Below the pieces are notes generated by a model. It was not told where the DNA came from. It did not search any database and saw only the letters and a list, made by a program, of their open reading frames with translations. From Hybos culiciformis (taxonomy: Eukaryota; Arthropoda; Insecta; Diptera; Hybotidae), in the NCBI GenBank assembly GCA_964007475.1, contig OZ023273.1, positions 74,549,524 through 74,613,523 of the forward strand: a stretch of DNA of 64,000 nucleotides. The letters run 5' to 3'. The translations under genes and the position numbers were made by a program. Below, piece after piece: positions 22,663 through 33,160 of this stretch (positions within the stretch are counted from its first letter, which is position 1; each line of letters starts with the position of its first letter).

Positions 22663-22896
22663 TGTAGTGCGCCCTTAGAGTATGACACTCTTCACTCATA
22701 GAATATTAATTAAATATAATATGAGTGATGAGTGACATCGGCTGTGGGATACTCTCGCTCTCTCTTCATTATTAATATAAAATATAACATATTAGTATTA
22801 AGCAGCAGAGTTGTAATTTAGAAGTCAAAGAATAAAGTTGCATAAATAATCTGTTCACTTGTGTTTCAATTAATAATAATACCGGTAGGTATTACA
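22663..22896 (+). repeat. 3' LTR of element 1
   Basis: 234 bp, same ends and sequence as 14987-15220, followed by the CTGC duplication at 22897-22900. Confidence 0.95.
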
Positions 22897-22900
22897 CTGC

Positions 22901-25354
22901 TATTACCAGAATGGCACTGTCCGAAACAGTTCTGTAACTTGACGCAATCCTTAGGGCGGAGCATCTAATCACAGAGGCGGCTTTTTTCCGATAAGACGGT
23001 TTGTCCATTGCCTGGGCCCATACCGGAGCGGCATACAGCATTTTAGAGAGCGTTACTCCAGCAAGATACTCCTTTTAACTTTACCTGGGCCGCCAATATT
23101 CGGCATCAACCTTGACAAACTCCTGCATGCACTTAAGCCTTTTTCCGTTAACTTATACATGTGCGCCTTGAAACTGAGCCTCCTATCCAGCTCCACTCCC
23201 AGGTATGTTAATTGGTCTTTCCACTGTATTTTAGTGTCTCCTATTTCCAGGCAAGTATGGGTAGACATCCGTCTGTCCGTCACCAAGACCGCTTCCGTCT
23301 TATGGATTGCCATTTCTAGACCTTTCAAGTTTAGCCATCTCTTTACCCTCCTCAAGCAGTCGTTCACCCGTACCTCGAGCAGCCCTAACTCGACAGCCGA
23401 ACAGATGACTATGACGTCGTCCGCAAAACCAACCTCAGGTAGCACCATTCTCAGCAAGCCGTCATAGACGACATTCCACAAGAAGGGGCCTAGCTTCGAG
23501 CCTTGTGGAACTCCACACGACATTTTGTGGTCCACTTTGAAGTCTTTCCCTTCGAAAAACACTTTCCGCTCGCTCAGATAGTTACTGATAATATCAACTA
23601 GATAATCAGGTGTTTCCCGCGCCTTTAACGCGTTAATAATATCCGCCCAGCCTATCGTGTTAAAGGCGTTTTTAACATCCACCGAGACGAGGGCAGTAAA
23701 CCCTTTCTTCTTTCCTGTGCCAACGTTTGCCAGTATGGTAATCCGCACTACCTCCTGAACAGCGTGGATCGTCGATAGACCCTGCCGAAATCCAAACTGT
23801 CTGCTTGAGAAGCCACCGCTAGTTTGGAAGTGTTTCTAAAATCTTTGTAGTATGAGACCTTCCAGCACTTTTCCAATCGTATCCAAGAGGCAAATCGGTC
23901 GATTAGACGACGTCTGGTTCCCTGGCTTCCCTCCTTTTTTTTCAGAAGAATGAGTTTCTGATTCTTCCAGGTCTTCAGGAAGACTCTGTCCTCTAGGCAT
24001 TTGTTGAGTAGTCGCAGGGGACAGCTCGGAAAGTGTTCGAAGAACTGAAGTAACACTTCGTTCGGAACTCCATCCGGCCCAGGTGACTTCCCGGTCTTCA
24101 GCTTTCGGCCCACTGCAGTTAGTTCTTCTACAGTAAATGGCTCCACTTCCTCTGTACCATCTCCAGCTCTACTCTGAGGTGTTTCTTCTGCCTCTTTATT
24201 CGGGAAGAGATCCGAAATGACGGCTTGCACCCACTCGGGGTTGTTTAGCTCCGGAATTAGCTCGTTTTTTCTTAGCTTATTAGAGACTATCTTATAAGCC
24301 AATCCCCAAGTGTCGCTTTCAACCTTCTGCAACAGATCTTTCAAGCACTCCAGCTTCCTATGTCTGACTTCTTTTTGGAGTAGCTTTTTCGTAGAGATAT
24401 ACAAAATTTTTAGCTCAGGGTTACCTTGATTTCGGCACCATTTTCTCCGCGCCTCGTTGCATTGAGCCCTTAGGTTGGCGATCTGTTCGGACCACCAAAA
24501 TGCAGGTGGTCTGTTGGCTCTACTTCTCTGTCTTCTGGGCATGGAGGCATCACATGCTTGCGTTAGGATTCTTGACACTATTTCCGCTGTCTCATTCAGA
24601 TCTCCGCTTTCCTCTGTCCATCCTAAATCTTCAATGGCCTTGCTTTCTTTTATGAATGAAACCAACTTGACTTTATCCAGCTTTCTGTAATTCCAACCTT
24701 TACCTTTACCGTTCGAGTGCTGTTTTATATTGACGAGAGTTGAGTCCCCAATTTTTATCTCAATGTACATATGATCGCTGGAAGAGTTCTCATCCAGGAC
24801 ACTCCAATCCGTCACCTTGCTTGCTATCGCCGGTGTTGCAATAGACAAATCGATAATGGAGCTGGCTATGCCTCGTCTGAAGGTAGGCTCTGTTCCTCTA
24901 TTGAGGATCACCATGTCGTTTGCCGCCACGAGTTCAGACACCATCTCTCCTCTGCGGTCCAGTCTGCTTTCTCTCCACGCAGGCGATTTGCTATTAAAAG
25001 TATCATGACCTCTCTCTGGGCTGACCTAACGCTGTCTTCGAGAGCCTCGAGGTGGTCTCCGAATGTCTCTAGCGCATCGTTCGGGGAGAAGTAGCAGCTG
25101 TATATCCTCAATGTTTTTGTCTCTACCCATACAAACCCGTGGTCAGATGATCCATGAGCTGTAATCAGTAGGTCAGGATTGCATACGATGACGCCTGCCC
25201 TTTTGGATCTGTCTTCGTACCAGTGTGCTGCATCAGGCTTGCGACATTGCTCGCTGAAAGCAATGACATCAGCCTGCCTCTCTTTAGCCAACTCCATTAG
25301 CAGATCCAGCGCAACCCTGGATCTCCCGAGGTTGATTTGAATGACGTTAATCAT
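22901..25354 (-). pseudogene. Non-LTR ORF2: endonuclease and reverse transcriptase
   Basis: The start codon at 25354 overlaps the ORF1 stop (ATGA). Order: APE-like endonuclease (INVIQINLGRSRVALDLL, SSDHMYIEI, IIDLSIATP), a WWSEQIANLRAQCNEARRKW linker, then reverse transcriptase with KSPGPDGVPNEVL, the SVDVKNAFN aspartate motif, GVPQGSKLGP and FADD. Frameshifts are visible near 24950 (endonuclease, where the DFN motif is also damaged), 23790-23930 (before the catalytic aspartate block) and 23055 (after the thumb). The last part continues at 14982 beyond the gypsy element. Intact relatives nick chromosomal DNA and prime reverse transcription there. This copy cannot. Confidence 0.88.
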
Positions 25355-25905
25355 GTTTCCTTTTTTTTCGCAAGCTCGGCCTTGAAGGTCGGGCATTTTC
25401 CGCTTCCTGCTGCATGATCAGCACTTAATCCTTTTTGGAGACAAGCTGCGCACTTTGGAGGGTTAGTGCATGTCTAAGCCATGTGACCCACTTCCCCGCA
25501 TTTTCGGCAGGCTCCTTTTTTATCCTCTCCTGTGCAATTTCGTGCTATATGGCCGTAACCGTGGCATTTGAAGCAGCGGGTGAATTCTAGCCTCTCCAAG
25601 ATTCTACAGCTTACCCAGCCAATTTTTATTTTCTTCATCTGCAGCAGCTGATTGCCTATTGCCTGGGTGTTCGCAAAGCCCCTGAAAAGCTTGAACTCTG
25701 GTGTCGATCCCATAACATTTCGAAGGCTTCTTCCTACCTCCTCTGTAGTCTCTGCTTCATCTATGTCTTTAATTGTGATCTCCAACCTCCTTGAGAGGTC
25801 CTTCATCTCCGCCTTGTACGTAACAGAGTTCGCAACGGCTTGGCGAAACTTTGCCGGATCGTCTGCTTTTAATACCAAAAGCAGTTCCTCCTTCTTCGTA
25901 CGCCG
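25351..25905 (-). pseudogene. Non-LTR ORF1, zinc-knuckle part
   Basis: 5'-truncated ORF1, entering in frame at the element boundary. It has three knuckles: CFKCHGYGHIARNC, a second (CRKCGEVGHMA) cut by an in-frame stop at 25474, and a third (CAACLQKGL, DHAAGSGKC) after that stop. In this clade ORF1 is a Gag-like RNA-binding protein. The stop makes the copy non-functional. Confidence 0.82.
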
Positions 25906-25912
25906 TATAATA

Positions 25913-25920
25913 GGTATATC
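25913..25920. repeat. 8-bp target duplication GGTATATC, left
   Basis: Repeated at 26932-26939 on the other side of the hAT-type element. Confidence 0.9.
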
Positions 25921-26931
25921 CAGTGGTGTTATCTAGCCGGTACGGTCCGGTACGACCGTACCGGTTGCTAAAAAATAGTAAGAACTCCGTACCGGTTGCT
26001 AAAGCAAGTTTCATTAATTAAAAATAACGCGAATTTCACTTTAAATAAGATTTTGGACAATACAATGAAAATGGTTGGTTATCTCTGATAAAATGAAAAT
26101 AACTTCGAAATTAAAATATTTTCTCAATATGAAATTGTCGTATATTTTTTGAAAAAAATATTGAAATAGGCTCAAGTTTTTTATTTTTAAGTTTATTTTC
26201 CAAAATACACAAATGGTTGTTGTCTAGGCATCGCATTTTTCTAATTCACGAAGTCTCACTTGAATTCAACATTCACATTAAATGTAATTATTTGTATACT
26301 AAGATAAATTAAAATTTAAACTGAAGCGTAGTTCTGATTTTTTTTTAAAAAATTGGTAAATTTTGATCTATGTGGTTTGCATTTTTGCTGATGCTGATTC
26401 GAAAATCTAATCGTATTCACGGTAAATTAATTTAAGTAAGTTCTTGTCATATTAGTTTTTTTTTTTAAGAGATATTAATAATAGAGATAAAGTAGTAATT
26501 CCCATAAAGACATTATTATGTATTTAAATTTTATAAAATTAGACATTTCGCAATTTGTACAAATATGAAGATACAACAAAATTTTTCATTTCTGCATCAA
26601 AATGTAGTAAAACTGGAACCAGAAATGAAACTGTTGAAACTCAGCCTGGTCCTAATCAAAATAAATTGATTCAAGTTCAGTATGGAGTTTCTATTAATAA
26701 CATTATTGAATTTCAGCTTAGTGCTATCCCCGGGTCAACTGAAATTCTGGAACTTCAGCCTGGAACGTCAGTGAAAACTTCCAAAATACCATAGATAGAA
26801 ACTAAGTTTAAGAGGCCAATCGATTATGACCTATAGATATAAAAAATAAATGTTTTTATAACATTATAAAAAATTATAAAATTATAAAAAAAATCCGTAC
26901 CGGTTGATAAAACATTTAGATAACACCACTG
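25921..26931. mobile_element. Non-autonomous hAT-type element, 1,011 bp
   Basis: The left end CAGTGGTGTTATCTA and right end TAGATAACACCACTG are perfect inverted repeats, and CCGTACCGGTTG-like blocks recur subterminally (near 25945-26000 and 26893). The flanking 8-bp GGTATATC duplication and the CAGTGGTG terminus are typical of hAT. The interior has no transposase; the 79-codon ORF at 26555-26794 is unrecognised. The undisturbed target survives in the paralog near 32435-32445. Confidence 0.9.
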
Positions 26932-27130
26932 GGTATATCACTAAAGTCCCAACTAATTTTCAAACATGTTTTACCATTTACTATGACAAGACATTTATAT
27001 GTATATATGTATTTAAACAAGCATTTGTTAATCCTGTTGTAGTTAATAAGATAATAAACGCTAAAAAAAGTACGAATTTCCCGGGAGAAAAATAAGTAAG
27101 AAAAGTGATCACATTTCATTTCATGTTTCA
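26932..27130 (-). repeat. Dispersed repeat block continuing after the hAT-type element
   Basis: Reverse complement of 32235-32440, including CATTTGTTAATCCTGTTGTA and TTCCCGGGAGAAAAATAAG. It connects the interrupted background repeat on the two sides of the nested insertions. Confidence 0.85.
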
Positions 27131-27144
27131 TGTTTTTGTTTTAT

Positions 27145-27262
27145 TGAAGTTTATACTTCTTTAGCGGCGTTGGAAGAAATTTGGTAGAGGGTAAAAATCC
27201 ATTTTCATATAGAATTTTTCTGAGAATCGTCATCATTTTTCTGAGAATCGTCCGTCATCATT
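27145..27262 (+). repeat. Hairpin module D
   Basis: GAAGTTTATACTTCTTTAGC, GGCGTTGGAAGAAATTTGG, then two copies of TTTTTCTGAGAATCGT. It lies just before the 219-bp satellite. Confidence 0.8.
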
Positions 27263-27287
27263 TTTCAAATATTAAAAAAAAAAACAA

Positions 27288-27330
27288 ATCATAATTGGGT
27301 TCGAACCTGGCACCTTCAGACTTATTTTTT
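27288..27330 (-). pseudogene. Truncated tRNA-like segment (T arm only)
   Basis: AATTGGGTTCGAACCTGGCA and CCTTCAGACTTA: the B-box half of the variant seen at 5343-5415 in reverse complement. It is cut off where the satellite starts. Confidence 0.5.
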
Positions 27331-28846
27331 GTAAAAGTTACCTGTCGTTAAATGAACGTGGCCGGCATGAAAATTTTGGATCGGAGCAGGAGGCGAGGGG
27401 GTCTCCTACCCAAAAAAGACCAAACAATTTTTTTTATCAAAAAAATTATTTTCGATGAAATAAAGGTTAGTTGGCTTAAAATTTTGGGTAGTAGAAGGAG
27501 GAGTAGGGTCGACCCGGCCCAAAAAAAAATTTTATTTTATTTTTTTAATTGTAAAAGTTACCTGTCGTTAAATGAACGTGGCCGGCATGAAAATTTTATA
27601 TCAGAGCAGGAGGCGAGGGGTCTCCTACCCAAAAAAGACCAACATTTTTTTTTTAACAAAAAAATTATTTTCGATGAAATAAAGGTTAGTTGGCTTAAAA
27701 TTTTAAGTAGTAGTAGAAGGAGTAGGGTCTACCCGGCCCAAAAATTTTTTTTTTTTTATTTTTTTAATTGTAAAAGTTACCTGTCGTTAAATGAACGTGA
27801 CCGGCATGAAAATTTTGGATCGGAACAGGAGGCGAGGGGGCCTCCTACCCAAAAAAGACCAAACAATTTTTTTTATCAAAAAAATTATTTTCGATGAAAT
27901 AAAGGTTAGTTGGCTTAAAATTTTGGGTAGTAGAAGGAGGAGTAGGGTCGACCCGGCCCAAAAAAAAATTTTATTTTATTTTTTTAATTCTAAAAGTTAC
28001 CTGTCGTTAAATGAACGTGGCCGGCATAAAAATTTTGGATCAAAGCAGGAGGCGAGTGGGTCTCCTACCCAAAAAAAACCAAAATTTTTTTTATCAAAAA
28101 AATTATTTTCGATGAAATAAAGGTTAGTTGGCTTAAAATTTTGGGTAGTAGTAGAAGGAGTAGGGTCCACCCGGACTAAAAAAAAATTTTTTTTTTTGTT
28201 TTTAATTGTAAAAGTTACCTGTCGTTAAATGAACGTGGCCGGCATGAAAATTTTGGATCGGAGCAGGAGGCGAGGGGTCTCCTACCCAAAAAAGACCAAC
28301 ATTTTTTTTTTATCAAAAAAATTATTTTCGATGAAATAAAGGTTAGTTGGCTTAAAATTTTAAGTAGTAGTAGAAGGAGTAGGGTCTACCCGGCCCAAAA
28401 ATTTTTTTTTTTTTATTTTTTTAATTGTAAAAGTTACCTGTCGTTAAATGAACGTGACCGGCATGAAAATTTTGGATCGGAACAGGAGGCGAGGGGGTCT
28501 CCTACTCAAAAAAGACCAACATTTTTTTTTTTATCAAAAAAATTATTTTCGATTAAATAAAGGTTAGTTGGCTTAAAATTTTGGGTATTAGTAGAAGGAG
28601 TAGGGTCCACCCGGCCCAAAAAAATTTTTATTTTATTTTTTTAATTATAAACGTTACCTGTCGTTAAATGAACGCGGCCGGCATGAAAATTTTGGATCGG
28701 AGCAGGAGGGGGAGGGGGTCTCCTACCCAAAAAAGACCAAAATTTTTTTTTTATCAAAAAAATTATTTTCGATGAAATAAAGGTTAGTTGGCTTAAAATT
28801 TTGGGTAGTAGTAGAAGGAGTAGCGGCCAAAAAAAATTTTTATTTT
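27331..28846 (+). repeat. Satellite of about 219 bp, seven copies
   Basis: Copies start at 27331, 27551, 27770, 27990, 28208, 28427 and 28647 with TAAAAGTTACCTGTCGTTAA. Each carries GAACGTGGCCGGCATGAAAA, a purine-rich GGAGCAGGAGGCGAGGGG, TCTCCTACCCAAAAAAGACC, ATTTTCGATGAAATAAAGGT and GGTCGACCCGGCCC. The second half (GATGAAATAAAGGTTAG, TTTTGGGTAG) is distantly similar to the roughly 100-bp minisatellite. The ORFs of 109 and 181 codons are periodic translations of the array. Confidence 0.93.
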
Positions 28847-28850
28847 ATTT

Positions 28851-28953
28851 GAAGTTTATACTTCTTTAGCGGCGTTTGATGAATTTTGGTAGAGGGTAAA
28901 AATCCATTTTCATGTAGAATTTTTCTCAGAATCGTCATCATTTTTCTCAGAAG
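28851..28953 (+). repeat. Hairpin module D after the satellite
   Basis: GAAGTTTATACTTCTTTAGC follows directly on the last satellite copy. TGGTAGAGGGTAAAAATCC and TTTTTCTCAGAATCGTCATC follow. Confidence 0.85.
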
Positions 28954-28997
28954 AATACTTATTTTTTTATTATATTTAAGAAACCCAAAATCATATG

Positions 28998-29069
28998 GAC
29001 AGTATGGCTTAGTGGCTACAACATCAGACTGTAAGTCTGAAGGTGCCTGGTTCGATTCCCAATGACAAG
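28998..29069 (+). pseudogene. tRNA-like segment, Tyr(GUA)-like
   Basis: TGGCTTAGTGG, perfect CAGACTGTAAGTCTG anticodon arm, GGTTCGATTCCC. CTACAACATC replaces the usual CTAGAACATC. It stands between a hairpin module and a minisatellite. Confidence 0.6.
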
Positions 29070-29124
29070 ATTTTTTAATTTCAAATATATGTATATATAG
29101 GGCCCAATATTACAAGCAAAAAAA

Positions 29125-29886
29125 GTTACGGTTAGGTCGTGCCGGAGCAAAATATACGAACATTTTTTTTTTTTAAATAGGTAGCTCCGGTGAAATTAAG
29201 ATTATCTGAAAAAAAAATTTTGGGTGGGGAGCTACGGTTAGGTCGTGCCGGAGCAAAATATACGAACATTTTTTTTTTTTTTTCAAAATAGGAAGCTCCG
29301 GTGAAATTAATATTACCTGAAAAAAAATTTTGGGTGGGGAGATACGGTTAGGTCGTGCCGGAGCAAAATAAACGAAATTTTTTTTTTTTTTTAATTGGTA
29401 GCTCCGATGAAATTACTATTAACTGAAAAAAAATTTTTGGGTGGAGACCTACGGTGAGATCGTGCCGGAGCAAAATATACGAAAAATTTTTTTTTTTCAA
29501 AATAGGTAGCTCCGGTGAAATTAATATTATTTGAAAAAATTTTTTGGGTGGGGAGCTACGGTTAGGTCGTGCCGGAGCAAAATATACGAAAATTTTGTTT
29601 TTTCCGGTGAAATTAATATTAACTGAAAACAATTTTTTGGGTGGGGAGCTACGGTTAGGTCGTGCCGAAGCAAAATATACGAAATTTTTTTTTAAATAGG
29701 TGAAATTAATATTAACCGAAAAAAAATGTTTGGGTGGGGAGCTACGGTTAGGTCGTGCCGGAGCAAAATATACGAAAACAATTTTGTTTTAATAGGTAGC
29801 TCCGGTGAAATTAAGATTACCTGAAAAAAAAATTTTGGATGGGGAGCTACGGTTAGGTCGTGCTGGAGCAAAATATACGAAATTTT
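29125..29886 (+). repeat. Minisatellite array, about eight units
   Basis: Units of about 85-110 bp with GGGGAGCTACGGTTAGGTCG, TGCCGGAGCAAAATATACGA and GGTAGCTCCGGTGAAATTA. This is the GAGC variant (CCGGAGCAAAA instead of CCGGCTCAAAA) shared with 39655-42490. The unit near 29690 has lost its GGTAGCTCC segment. Confidence 0.92.
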
Positions 29887-29890
29887 TTTT

Positions 29891-29943
29891 GAAGTTTATA
29901 CTTCTTTAGCCGCGTTGTGCGTTTTTTTGGTAGAGGGTAAAAT
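29891..29943 (+). repeat. Hairpin module D, short copy
   Basis: GAAGTTTATACTTCTTTAGC directly follows the last minisatellite unit, then GTAGAGGGTAAAATA. Confidence 0.8.
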
Positions 29944-30057
29944 ATTTTAATTTACATTTTGTACTCAGCAGCCCATCATTTGTATCCACTGTTATTGCAT
30001 ATTTTAAATCTTTAAGTATAAACTTCTGTAGGCAGTTCTATGACTGCTTCGTGTGTT
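29944..30057 (+). repeat. Half copy of the CACACGAAGCAG palindromic repeat
   Basis: Only the right arm is present: TTTGTACTCAGCAGCCCATC, AAGTATAAACTTCTGTAGG, CTATGACTGCTTCGTGTG. Confidence 0.8.
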
Positions 30058-30065
30058 TTTTTTTT

Positions 30066-30476
30066 ACAGAGATCATGTAACCACTAAAGTTATTAACATT
30101 ATAATATTGGACGCACTAAACTCGTTACAAATAATTTTAGTAAAGCCTTGAGAAACAACATAGGTATATTTTGGCATTGATAGTATAGATATCGATCAAG
30201 TAATTTATCATTATAGGTTTTCCCGGCTCAAAATATGCAAAAAAAAAAATTTCAAAATAGGTAGCTCTGGTGAAATAAAGATTACCAGACCAAAAATTTT
30301 GGGTAGGAATTCATAATTATTGCACACTTTTTTAATTTCAAATATATGTATATATAGAGCCCAATATTACAAGCAAAAAAATTACATATTCTACCAATAA
30401 AAAAATTGTGTTCAAAAAAAATTAAAAATTATTATGTTCAAAAAAAATTTAAAAAAAATTAAAAAAAAAATGTATT
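30066..30476 (-). repeat. Inverted fragment of the array unit
   Basis: Reverse complement of the middle of the array units (compare 31820-32230), with GGACGCACTAAACTCGTTAC, one minisatellite monomer at about 30225-30305 and the GGGCCCAATATTACAAGC-like linker. Confidence 0.85.
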
Positions 30477-30477
30477 C

Positions 30478-30548
30478 ATTGGGGAATCGAACCTGACACC
30501 TTCACTCTTATAGCCTGATGTTCTAGCCACTAAGCCATATAGCCCATA
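30478..30548 (-). pseudogene. tRNA-like segment, minus strand (non-GUA type)
   Basis: GGGGAATCGAACCTGACACC and GTTCTAGCCACTAAGCCATA on the plus strand are the B and A boxes in reverse complement. Confidence 0.55.
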
Positions 30549-30648
30549 TGATTTTGGATTTCCAAAATATAATAAAAAAATTCTAATAAACCATTCATTT
30601 TTTTGTTTTTATTTTATTGTAGGAGAATAAGAAATAATACTCAAAAAA

Positions 30649-30870
30649 CACACGAAGCAGTCATAGAACTGCCTACAGAAGTTTATACTTAAGATTTAAA
30701 CTATGAAATAACAGTGGCTACAAATAATGGACTGCTTTGGACTGATGGACTGATTTTTATTTTAATTTACATTTTGTACTGAGCAGCCCATCATTTGTAG
30801 CCACTGTTATTCATAGTTTTTAAATCTTTAAGTATAAACTTCTGTCGGCAGTTCTATGACTGCTTCGTGT
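30649..30870. mobile_element. Palindromic foldback element, copy 1
   Basis: CACACGAAGCAGTCATAGAA at the left end returns as TTCTATGACTGCTTCGTGT at the right. The arms hold AAGTTTATACTT and AACTATGAAATAACAGTGGC. The left arm is shortened near its inner end (TGGACTGCTTTGGACTGATG). No target duplication could be fixed. Confidence 0.8.
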
Positions 30871-30884
30871 ATTTATTTTGTTCC

Positions 30885-31012
30885 TTTTTTGACAATTGAA
30901 ATAGGCACATACGGTATTTTGAAAAAAAAAAAAAAATACAAAAAACTTCATTGGCTTTCATAGTAAAATACACAATTTACTCTTCCTTATATATAACTTC
31001 ATTGATACAGTC
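30885..31012 (-). repeat. Dispersed repeat fragment
   Basis: Inverted relative of 11158-11255 (AAATAGGCACATACGGTATT, ACAATTTACTCTTCCTTATA). It lies between two palindromic elements. Confidence 0.55.
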
Positions 31013-31054
31013 AAACCTGTTTTTGGGCGGTAAATAAGACCGCATAAAAAAAAA

Positions 31055-31275
31055 CACACGAAGCAGTCATAGAACTGCCTACAGAAGTTTATACTTAAAA
31101 AATTTAAACTATGAAATAACAGTGGCTACAAATGACAGTACAAAATGTAAATTAAAATATTTTTATTTTAATTTACATTTTGTACTCAGCAGCCTATCAT
31201 TTGTAGCCACTGTTATTTCATAGTTTAATTTTTAAGTATAAACTTCTGTAGGCAGTTCTATGACTGCTTCGTGTG
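31055..31275. mobile_element. Palindromic foldback element, copy 2
   Basis: A near-perfect 221-bp palindrome with arms of about 110 bp. CACACGAAGCAG is at 31055 and CTGCTTCGTGTG ends at 31275, with TAAATTAAAATATTTTTATT at the centre. The left arm lacks about 10 bases (GGCTGCTGAG) present in the right. There is no coding capacity. Confidence 0.85.
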
Positions 31276-31375
31276 TTTTTTCAATAATATTCATTCTGAT
31301 TACCAATATTAAGTGTATAACGGAAAAAAATTATGTTTCCTAAAACAGAAGACAACCGTTCGAAATAAAAAAGGG

Positions 31376-31690
31376 AAAAAATTCGCCTGCACATTGCAAC
31401 TTATAACAAAATATCATAAAAAAATGTGCGAGTTTTATTCTACTTTAAAAATCTTAAAACTAAAATAGAAGTTAACAAACATTCGATATTAGATAATAAA
31501 AAAAAGCGAAAAAAATCGCACTATACATTGCAACTTATAACAAAATATCATAAAAAAATATGCGAGTTTTATTCTACTTTAAAAATCTTAAAATCTAAAA
31601 CAGAAGTTTACAAACATATTAGATAATAAAAAAGAGGGAAAAATTGCACTGCACATTATAACTTATAATAAGATGTCATAAATTAGAATT
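31376..31690 (+). repeat. Tandem repeat of about 130 bp, 2.4 copies
   Basis: Copies aligned at ATTGCAACTTATAACAAAAT near 31392 and 31527, with a third, partial copy near 31655. The reverse complement lies at 48235-48560. Confidence 0.8.
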
Positions 31691-31724
31691 TTTTTATTAT
31701 ATTTTAGAAATTCAAAACCATGTG

Positions 31725-31795
31725 GACTATATGGTTTAGTGGCTAGAACATCAGACTATGAGAGTAAAGGTTCAGGTTCGATTCCCCAATGAATA
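31725..31795 (+). pseudogene. tRNA-like segment (non-GUA type)
   Basis: The A box is decayed to TGGTTTAGTGG and one base is missing before the intact B box GGTTCGATTCC. Confidence 0.5.
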
Positions 31796-32229
31796 CATTT
31801 TTTTTTTTAATTTTTTTACTTTTTTTGAACATAATAATTTTTAATTTTTTTGAACATAATTTTTTTATTGGTAGAAAATGTAATTTTTTTGCTTGTAATA
31901 TTGGGCCCTATATATACATATATTTGAAATTAAAAAAGTGTACGATAATTATGAATTCCTACCCAAAATTTTTGGTCTGGTAATCTTTATTTCACCAGAG
32001 CTACCTATTTTGAAAATTTTTTTTTTTGCATATTTTGAGCCGGGAAAACCTATAATGATAAATTACTTGATCGATATCTATACTATCAATGCCAAAATAT
32101 ACCTATGTTGTTTCTCAAGGCTTTAATAAAATTATTTGTAACGAGTTTAGTGCGTCCAATATTATAAATTTGTTTTATAGGATATAATGTTTATAACTTT
32201 AGTGGTTACATGATCTCTGTAAAAAAATA

Positions 32230-33160
32230 AAACAAAAACATGAAACATGAAATGAAATGTGATCACTTTTCTTACTTATTTTTCTCCCGGGAAATTCGTA
32301 CTTTTTTTAGCGTTTATTATCTTATTAACTACAACAGGATTAACAAATGCTTGTTTAAATACATATATACATATAACTGTCTTGTCATAGTAAGTGGTAA
32401 AACATGTTTGAAAATTAGTTGGGACTTTAGTGATATACCTATTATCCGGTGTCTAAATTTTTTATGAATGATCACAAGATTATGTTAATTCTATTGTGAA
32501 AATAAGATTGCACGAAAAAGCTGTGAATATTGCTGAACGCTGCCCACAATATTGAAAAATAGTTCATTGAACTCGCTATTAAAAAACTGATTTCTGAATA
32601 GGATAGTTTTTTTCACAATTAAATTTTTAAAAAGAAATAGCATCTCGATACTTAAATTTATGCATCTGTCAACGTTTCCAATATTTTTTACATCCATTTT
32701 ATAGCAATATTCAATTGCATTAATTCATATATGAAATTATACAGTTTTCAACTAAGTTCTCAAATAAGTTTTTAGCTACATTTTAATTTTATAATATGTA
32801 TTATAAAATTATAAAACACTATTTATTAATTAAAAGTTTTTTCCATTTATATAAATTAAAATAAAAAATCAAAGAGCGCCTAATTTGCAAATTTTTTTGA
32901 ACCAAATTTGCTACAATTTTACTTAGCTCTGTGTTTTGCTTCAAAAATAGAATATGTATAAAAAATGATAAATTAGTGGCTGATAAAAACATTTTGGTTT
33001 GTTTACATATCTCAAAAAAACTAATTATTATGAAAAAAAAAAAATTAAAATATTTGACAAAAATAGGGTTGATTGCACATTAAAAATAAAAAATTTGTCT
33101 GTAAAAACTTATGTCTCATTTTTTATTTTAAACTAATTTCAAAATAAAAATGAAAATAAA
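32230..33160 (+). repeat. 930-bp block specific to array 2 units
   Basis: Begins AACAAAAACATGAAACATGA and ends GAAAATAAAAATAATCTAG. The same block, in pieces and inverted, makes up 13856-14238, 26932-27130, 43300-43426, 45797-45994 and 47065-47580, so it is dispersed in its own right. The short ORFs in it (68-75 codons) have no recognisable domains. Confidence 0.85.

Larger units (their letters stand above)
14987..22896 (+). mobile_element. Ty3/gypsy LTR retrotransposon, 412/mdg1-like (element 1)
   Basis: A complete 7,910-bp element. It has 234-bp LTRs that look identical by eye, a tRNA-Arg primer site, a long leader with repeated sites, gag, a pol in the -1 frame, a purine tract and a 4-bp CTGC duplication. 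There is no env. Identical LTRs indicate a very recent insertion, yet pol carries a frameshift, a nonsense codon and a small deletion. The copy was therefore either mobilised in trans or contains sequence errors. It lies inside ORF2 of the minus-strand non-LTR element. Confidence 0.95.
14239..25905 (-). mobile_element. R1/LOA-like non-LTR retrotransposon, 5'-truncated and split by a gypsy element
   Basis: On the minus strand the order is ORF1 zinc-knuckle region (25905-25351), ORF2 endonuclease and reverse transcriptase (25354-22901), ORF2 C terminus (14982-14540) and 3' UTR (14539-14239). The interruption 14987-22896 is a complete LTR element flanked by CTGC duplications. The block is much GC-richer than its surroundings, which sets it apart as an immigrant. 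The 5' end falls inside ORF1, a typical 5' truncation. Compared with intact host repeat at 32449-32700, about 250 bp of target seems lost at the insertion. Assignment to R1/LOA rests on the C-terminal cysteine/histidine region and the ATGA overlap of ORF1 and ORF2. Confidence 0.85.

Noticed and set aside
23159..25094. Plus-strand ORFs within the non-LTR element
   Set aside because: Antisense to clear reverse transcriptase and endonuclease motifs.
26555..26794. 79-codon ORF within the hAT-type element
   Set aside because: Does not resemble transposase, and it lies in a non-autonomous element.
27352..28120. ORFs of 109 and 181 codons
   Set aside because: Translations of the 219-bp satellite, with poly-Phe/Lys runs from homopolymers.
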